Source of the DNA: Desulfocapsaceae bacterium
GTDB lineage: Bacteria > Desulfobacterota > Desulfobulbia > Desulfobulbales > Desulfocapsaceae
Length of the DNA: 9,893 bases
NCBI GenBank assembly: GCA_029934775.1
Contig: JAOZLO010000074.1
Coordinates: 1-9,893, forward strand
Direction: 5' to 3'
Under the pieces are notes generated by a model. That model was not told where the DNA came from and searched no databases. It worked only from the letters and a program-made list of their open reading frames with translations. The position numbers and the translations under genes are program-made. Numbering within the stretch: the stretch's first letter is position 1; each line of letters opens with the position of its first letter. Below are positions 6,446-9,893 of the stretch, one piece after another.

Positions 6446-8893
6446 TCAGGCCTTAATTGCTTTTCCTTCAGGGTCGTAGGGAGCTTTCAAATGGATGGTA
6501 ATGGGGTATTTTTTATCTTCCACTTCAATTTCGTAGTTCCTATTCATTATCCATTCATCAGTAATCCCACTTTCACAGGAGAGGTAAACCATACCAATGG
6601 CATGACCTGTGACGTGGGCAAAGGATCCGTGGGTGTTTTCACCAACTATCTTGCCATTGCAATAAATAGGCTCATCATGGTAGATCAATGGCTCCGGGTC
6701 ATCTATAGTAAATATGACCAGTTTTTTCTTTAAGCCCTCTTTTTTCTGTTTTATAAGGGCTGTTTTACCGATAAAATCATCCTTGCTTAATTTAACACTG
6801 AAGCCAAGACCAGCCTCGTAGGGTGTGGTATCAGGAGTAATATCGCTGCTCCAGTGGCGATACCCTTTTTCCAGTCGCAGAGAATCGACGGCATGGAGGC
6901 CGCAGGGCTTAACATTAAATTCTGCTCCGGCTTCCATCAGCTTATCAAATATATCCTGAGCAAAGGGTGTTGGGATATAGAGTTCCCAGCCGAGTTCGCC
7001 GACAAAACTCATCCGAATGGCAAAGGCAGTAGCATACCCTACATAGATCTCTTTGCCGGTAGCAAATGGAAAGGCCTCATTTGACAGGTCTGCATCGGTG
7101 ATTTTGCTGAGAAGATTTCTTGCCCGTGGGCCCATGACTCCCAGCATGGTGTAGGACCAGGTGACGTCGGTCAGGACAGCATGGGAATCCTCGGGGACAT
7201 GACGCATAATCCAGTCAAAATCACGCGTAGTGGTGGCTCCTGCCGTTACAATAAAGAACTTGTCCTCAGCCATTTTTGTCACTGTTATATCGGCTTCGAT
7301 GCCACCGCGATCATTGAGCATCTGGGTATACACTACCTTTCCGGCAGGTACGGCTACATCATTACAACAGAGCATCTGGAGAACTTTTTCTGCATCTCTG
7401 CCCTGCATCAGGAACTTGCCCATGGAAGTCAGATCGTATATCCCTACATTTTTACGTATGTTCATATGTTCCCCGGCAGAGAACTCAAACCAGTTCTGAC
7501 GACCCCAGCTGTATTCATATGCGGGTTCGACTCCCTCTGGAGCGAACCAATTGGCCCGTTCCCAGCCGGAAACTACGCCAAAGCAAGCGCCCAGATTCTT
7601 TAATCGGTCGTGAAGAGGTGTTTTTAAAACGTTTCTGGATGAAGTTGGCTGCTTAAAAGGCCAGTGATCCGTATAGAGATTGCCCACCGCTTCCACATTG
7701 ACACGCTCTTCAATGTATTTGAGGTTGTTCTGCCAGGGGTTGTATCGCCTTACATCAACCGGCCAGAGATCCTCTTCCGGATAGCCTTGTACGATCCATG
7801 TGGCAAGGGCCATACCTGCACCGCCGGCACTGGTGATACCGACAGAGTTCATACCGCAGGCCACGAAAAAGTTTTTCACACCAGGGGCCTCTCCAAGAAT
7901 ATAAGAGGTGTCTGGAGTAAAGCTTTCCGGAACCGTGGTTAGATTTATGACTCCGGCTTCGGCAAAAGCGGGTACCCGGATGATGGCGTTCTGTATAAAC
8001 AGATCCATCTGATCCCAGTCTTCATCCAACCGGGTATATTCAAAGCTTTCGGGTATTTTTTTTACGCCCCAGGTCTTTGCCATGGGTTCAAATCCTCCCA
8101 TAAGGAGGCCTTCCATTTCTTCCTTGATATAGATGTAGCCGTCCATATCCCTTAAATACGGCATCCCTTTGTAGACTCCCTCAAGGGGTTCTGTGGTCAT
8201 GTGCATATGTTCTGCCGCAACCAGGGGAAGGCTTACACCCACCATTTTCCCAACTTCCCTTCCCCACATGCCGGCACAATTGACCACATATTCACACTGA
8301 ATATCTCCACTGTCTGTTTTTACACAGGTAACGGCGTTATGTTTGACTTCTATATCAAGGACTTTGATTTTCTCAAGGAGAGTAGCACCACCCATTCGTG
8401 CACCTTTAGCCAACGCCTGGGTCGTATCTTCGGGGTTGGTCACACCATCGTCCGGTTGGTACCATGCGCCGGTCAGATCACTGGTTTCCATAACCGGGAA
8501 AAGACGTCTTGCCTCTTCAAAGCCGATTTCCTCCATTTTGATTCCAAAAGCACGTGCCATACCAAGAGCTCTCATGTATTCGCTTCTTCTTGCCTGGGTT
8601 CGTGACACTCGAATGGATCCGTTTCGCTTATAACCGGTTGGCTGACCGGTTTTGGCTTCTAGTCCGGCATAGAGGTCTGCGCCATATTTTGCCAGCCTGG
8701 TCAAGGGACTTGTGGGCCATAGTTGTCCCAGAAGCCCAGCTGCTGCCCAGGACGTTCCTGAGGAAATTCTTTTTCGTTCCAGCAATACAACATCTTTCCA
8801 TCCAAGTTCCACCAGGTGATATGCTGTGCTGCAACCGACAATACCGCCACCGATAATGACTACCTGGGCGTGTGTGGGTAATTTACGGTCCAT
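6446..8893 (-). CDS. Dimethylglycine/sarcosine dehydrogenase-like flavoprotein with C-terminal T-protein (aminomethyltransferase) domain
   Basis: This 815-residue protein has the two-part layout of dimethylglycine and sarcosine dehydrogenases. The N-terminal half is an FAD amine oxidoreductase: GGGIVG at 15-20, Glu39 for the ribose, and catalytic-region residues His229 (EHM) and Tyr255 (YIYIKEE) near those used by dimethylglycine oxidase. The C-terminal half (about 430-815) is a glycine-cleavage T-protein fold: NDRGGIEADITVT at 527-539, with Asp535 at the T-protein folate-site Asp; VGELGWELYIP at 631-641; and DSLRLEKGYRHW at 670-681. Such enzymes oxidise an N-methyl group, transfer the methylene to tetrahydrofolate and reduce ETF, and etfBA lie in the same apparent operon. 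Where family members have STWHAAG with the covalent-FAD His, this protein has TSWAAAG (Ala50), so its FAD should be noncovalent. The exact substrate is not settled. The ATG follows a strong AGGAGG site; the stop is TGA. Confidence 0.88.
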   Translation of the reverse strand: MDRKLPTHAQVVIIGGGIVGCSTAYHLVELGWKDVVLLERKRISSGTSWAAAGLLGQLWPTSPLTRLAKYGADLYAGLEAKTGQPTGYKRNGSIRVSRTQARRSEYMRALGMARAFGIKMEEIGFEEARRLFPVMETSDLTGAWYQPDDGVTNPEDTTQALAKGARMGGATLLEKIKVLDIEVKHNAVTCVKTDSGDIQCEYVVNCAGMWGREVGKMVGVSLPLVAAEHMHMTTEPLEGVYKGMPYLRDMDGYIYIKEEMEGLLMGGFEPMAKTWGVKKIPESFEYTRLDEDWDQMDLFIQNAIIRVPAFAEAGVINLTTVPESFTPDTSYILGEAPGVKNFFVACGMNSVGITSAGGAGMALATWIVQGYPEEDLWPVDVRRYNPWQNNLKYIEERVNVEAVGNLYTDHWPFKQPTSSRNVLKTPLHDRLKNLGACFGVVSGWERANWFAPEGVEPAYEYSWGRQNWFEFSAGEHMNIRKNVGIYDLTSMGKFLMQGRDAEKVLQMLCCNDVAVPAGKVVYTQMLNDRGGIEADITVTKMAEDKFFIVTAGATTTRDFDWIMRHVPEDSHAVLTDVTWSYTMLGVMGPRARNLLSKITDADLSNEAFPFATGKEIYVGYATAFAIRMSFVGELGWELYIPTPFAQDIFDKLMEAGAEFNVKPCGLHAVDSLRLEKGYRHWSSDITPDTTPYEAGLGFSVKLSKDDFIGKTALIKQKKEGLKKKLVIFTIDDPEPLIYHDEPIYCNGKIVGENTHGSFAHVTGHAIGMVYLSCESGITDEWIMNRNYEIEVEDKKYPITIHLKAPYDPEGKAIKA

Positions 8894-8929
8894 TTTTTTG
8901 CCTCCTGCCTGTAAAGGGGTCTTTTAGTC

Positions 8930-8963
8930 AACTGAAATCCGTTTGCATGGGACTATTCCAGTT
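8930..8963 (-). other. Weak stem-loop in the leader of the flavoprotein mRNA
   Basis: In the transcript AACUGGAAU (8963-8955) can pair with AUUUCAGUU (8938-8930) over 9 bp including one G-U pair, around a 16-base loop. It falls inside the predicted leader between the sigma-54 start and the ribosome site. It is AU-rich and may be chance; it resembles no riboswitch I recognise. Confidence 0.2.
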
Positions 8964-8992
8964 TTTCGGGGTGAACTCTACAATGAAGAACT

Positions 8993-9008
8993 AGCAAATT
9001 GTGTTCCA
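8993..9008 (-). promoter_or_regulatory. Sigma-54 (RpoN) -24/-12 promoter for the methylamine operon
   Basis: The minus strand reads TGGAACACAATTTGCT, which fits the consensus TGGCACG-N4-TTGCW with exact spacing. Both invariant dinucleotides are present (GG at 9007-9006, GC at 8995-8994), and only two of the defined positions differ (C to A, G to A). Transcription would start near 8982, leaving a leader of about 90 bases before the flavoprotein ATG. The operon itself encodes a sigma-54 activator, which makes a chance match less likely. Start-site mapping is not available. Confidence 0.75.
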
Positions 9009-9053
9009 GACGAGAGGAAATGACATAACATTATAATATAATACTATTTATTG

Positions 9054-9117
9054 AGTTACAGGGACGAGTATTACATATAATCTGATTCAGATATGATCTG
9101 TTCGTTTCAGTGTAACT
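9054..9117 (-). promoter_or_regulatory. Nested dyad upstream of the sigma-54 promoter, candidate activator-binding site (UAS)
   Basis: A perfect 13-bp palindrome, ATCTGATTCAGAT (9080-9092), is flanked by 7-bp inverted arms AGTTACA (9054-9060) and TGTAACT (9111-9117). The arms are centred at 9085.5 and the palindrome at 9086, so they are almost concentric. A further ACGA/TCGT pair (9064-9067, 9102-9105) is symmetric to within about 1.5 bp. ATCTG recurs at 9096 and 9118. The centre is about 79 bp upstream of the -24 element, roughly -104 from the predicted start, a usual place for enhancer-binding protein sites. Binding by the regulator encoded at 1190-2926 is inferred. Confidence 0.5.
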
Positions 9118-9197
9118 ATCTGGAAATATATATTATATTGTATAGTAACAGGATATTTCAAAAATGGTTCAAGTAATATCGTTAATATATCATATAG

Positions 9198-9224
9198 TTA
9201 TCAAAAATAAAATATTTTTGATAA
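9198..9224 (-). other. AT-rich 12-bp perfect inverted repeat past the rhodanese gene
   Basis: TTATCAAAAATA and TATTTTTGATAA pair exactly over 12 bp around a 3-base loop. It lies 63 bases after the rhodanese stop codon and about 80 bases upstream of the dyad. As RNA it could be a weak transcription-end hairpin, although GC content is very low and no U run follows; as DNA it could be a protein-binding palindrome. Confidence 0.4.
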
Positions 9225-9287
9225 GCAGTAATGAATCAGATTTGTACATTCAGAAAATTAAGGATAGTAAGAAGTCATTTCAAGGTG

Positions 9288-9893
9288 TTAGTTTCCGGTT
9301 TTATGCGGGTGACCCCGACGCGCCCAGTCATAAATACCGTAGCGTAGATTGTAAATCCGTTTAAATCCGCTGTCAGCAAGAATCCGTGAAGCAACTGTTG
9401 ATCTTTTTCCGGTGGCACAGTAGATAAAAATATCGTCATATTTCTTTGATTTAAGTTCTCCAATTCTGGCTTGTAGCTGTTGGATCGGAATAAGATAAGT
9501 TCCTTCAATATGAACTTGTTGATATTCCCTGGGAGTTCGTACATCTAAAATAAAAGGGTGCAGATTGTTCAAAAGCTCTGCCGCTTCATCAGCAGTAACT
9601 TCGGTATAATTAGGGCGAACAAGATCAATAACTGAAATACTGCCACCAGCTTCGCCGAGTGTAAAAGAATAGGTTCCTGTCACCTTCATCTTGAAAAATG
9701 GTGTTTTCTCCAGTTTCGGAAAGAGTGTGTTTATATATTCCAATTCCGGCATATTAAAGAGCAGAGTGGCAAATTTTTCAGGATAGCTGAACTTGATATA
9801 ATCACCACGGTATACTGTGAAGCGATTATTTTTAATTGAGGGATTAATATCCAGTACACGATATCCTGTGCTGATCTTTCCTGAAATAATCTG
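9288..9893 (-). CDS. Rhodanese-domain protein with N-terminal beta-rich (cupredoxin-like) domain, 5'-truncated
   Basis: The frame is open to the right edge, so the start lies outside the window; 201 residues are visible. An internal ATG at 9750-9752 should not be taken as the start, because similar-looking protein sequence continues upstream of it (RGDYIKFSYPEKFATLLFN). Visible residues 95-201 form a single rhodanese domain: FILDVRTPREYQQVHIEGT, then the active-site loop CATGKRS with catalytic Cys159, then GIYDWARRG. Such domains carry persulfide sulfur or act as sulfurtransferases. The part before it (about 10-90), with VYRGDYIKF and FKMKVTGTYSFTLGEAGGSISV, has the strand pattern of a cupredoxin-like sandwich, but the usual His-Cys-His-Met copper ligands are not evident. 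This fold call is inferred. The gene is separated from the operon by the 394-bp regulatory gap, so a functional link to methylamine use is not supported. Confidence 0.85.
   Translation of the reverse strand, partial: QIISGKISTGYRVLDINPSIKNNRFTVYRGDYIKFSYPEKFATLLFNMPELEYINTLFPKLEKTPFFKMKVTGTYSFTLGEAGGSISVIDLVRPNYTEVTADEAAELLNNLHPFILDVRTPREYQQVHIEGTYLIPIQQLQARIGELKSKKYDDIFIYCATGKRSTVASRILADSGFKRIYNLRYGIYDWARRGHPHKTGN

Larger units (their letters stand above)
8894..9287 (-). other. 394-bp AT-rich intergenic regulatory region
   Basis: No convincing gene lies here on either strand. A short plus-strand frame from 9164 overlaps the rhodanese gene antisense and has no family resemblance. Read in the transcription direction, the region holds an AT-rich hairpin past the rhodanese stop, a nested dyad, a sigma-54 promoter and a roughly 90-base leader, each listed separately. 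The stretch between promoter and dyad (about 9022-9053) is nearly all A and T and could bend. I found no clear IHF consensus in it. Confidence 0.7.

Noticed and set aside
8201..8856. Several plus-strand frames opposite the flavoprotein gene.
   Set aside because: All are antisense to strongly conserved FAD-domain codons and resemble no known protein.
9164..9364. Plus-strand 66-residue frame in the regulatory gap.
   Set aside because: It overlaps the end of the rhodanese gene antisense, has AT-driven composition and lacks a convincing ribosome site.

Overview
The window looks like accessory catabolic DNA from a strictly or facultatively anaerobic, pyrrolysine-using bacterium. The best fit is a sulfate-reducer-like deltaproteobacterium (Desulfobacterota). 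Four things point that way: an MttB gene with an in-frame amber codon at the pyrrolysine position, a bacterial-type ETF, a sigma-54 activator and promoter, and moderate GC. The taxonomic call is an inference; there is no rRNA or other marker gene here. Every gene I can support lies on the minus strand, so transcription runs from high to low coordinates.

Layout in transcription order. At the right edge is a 5'-truncated gene for a secreted-looking or two-domain rhodanese protein (9288-9893). A 394-bp AT-rich regulatory gap follows (8894-9287), with an AT-rich hairpin, a nested dyad that could be an activator site, and a close match to a sigma-54 -24/-12 promoter. The apparent operon then runs: an 815-residue dimethylglycine/sarcosine dehydrogenase-like flavoprotein with a C-terminal T-protein (folate) half (6446-8893); trimethylamine methyltransferase mttB (4936-6408), which superficially splits into two frames at a UAG but is one 490-residue protein with pyrrolysine at residue 328; a 190-bp gap with a short tandem repeat and a GC hairpin; etfB (3977-4744) and etfA (3017-3967); a 12-bp stem-loop; and a PAS-PAS-AAA+-HTH sigma-54 activator (1190-2926). 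Last is a TTG-started membrane protein that runs off the left edge (1-1151), possibly an MscS/MscK-type channel.

How the genes may work together (inference from families and order). MttB would take a methyl group from trimethylamine or a related quaternary/tertiary amine. The flavoprotein would oxidatively remove a methyl group from an N-methyl amine such as dimethylglycine or sarcosine, load the one-carbon unit on tetrahydrofolate through its T-protein half, and pass electrons to EtfAB and on to the quinone pool. The activator encoded at the end of the set is the natural candidate to fire the sigma-54 promoter at its beginning, giving a self-contained, substrate-inducible N-methylamine module. 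No corrinoid protein (MttC), corrinoid:folate/CoM methyltransferase, pyl genes or ETF:quinone oxidoreductase is visible here; they must be elsewhere if the scheme is right.
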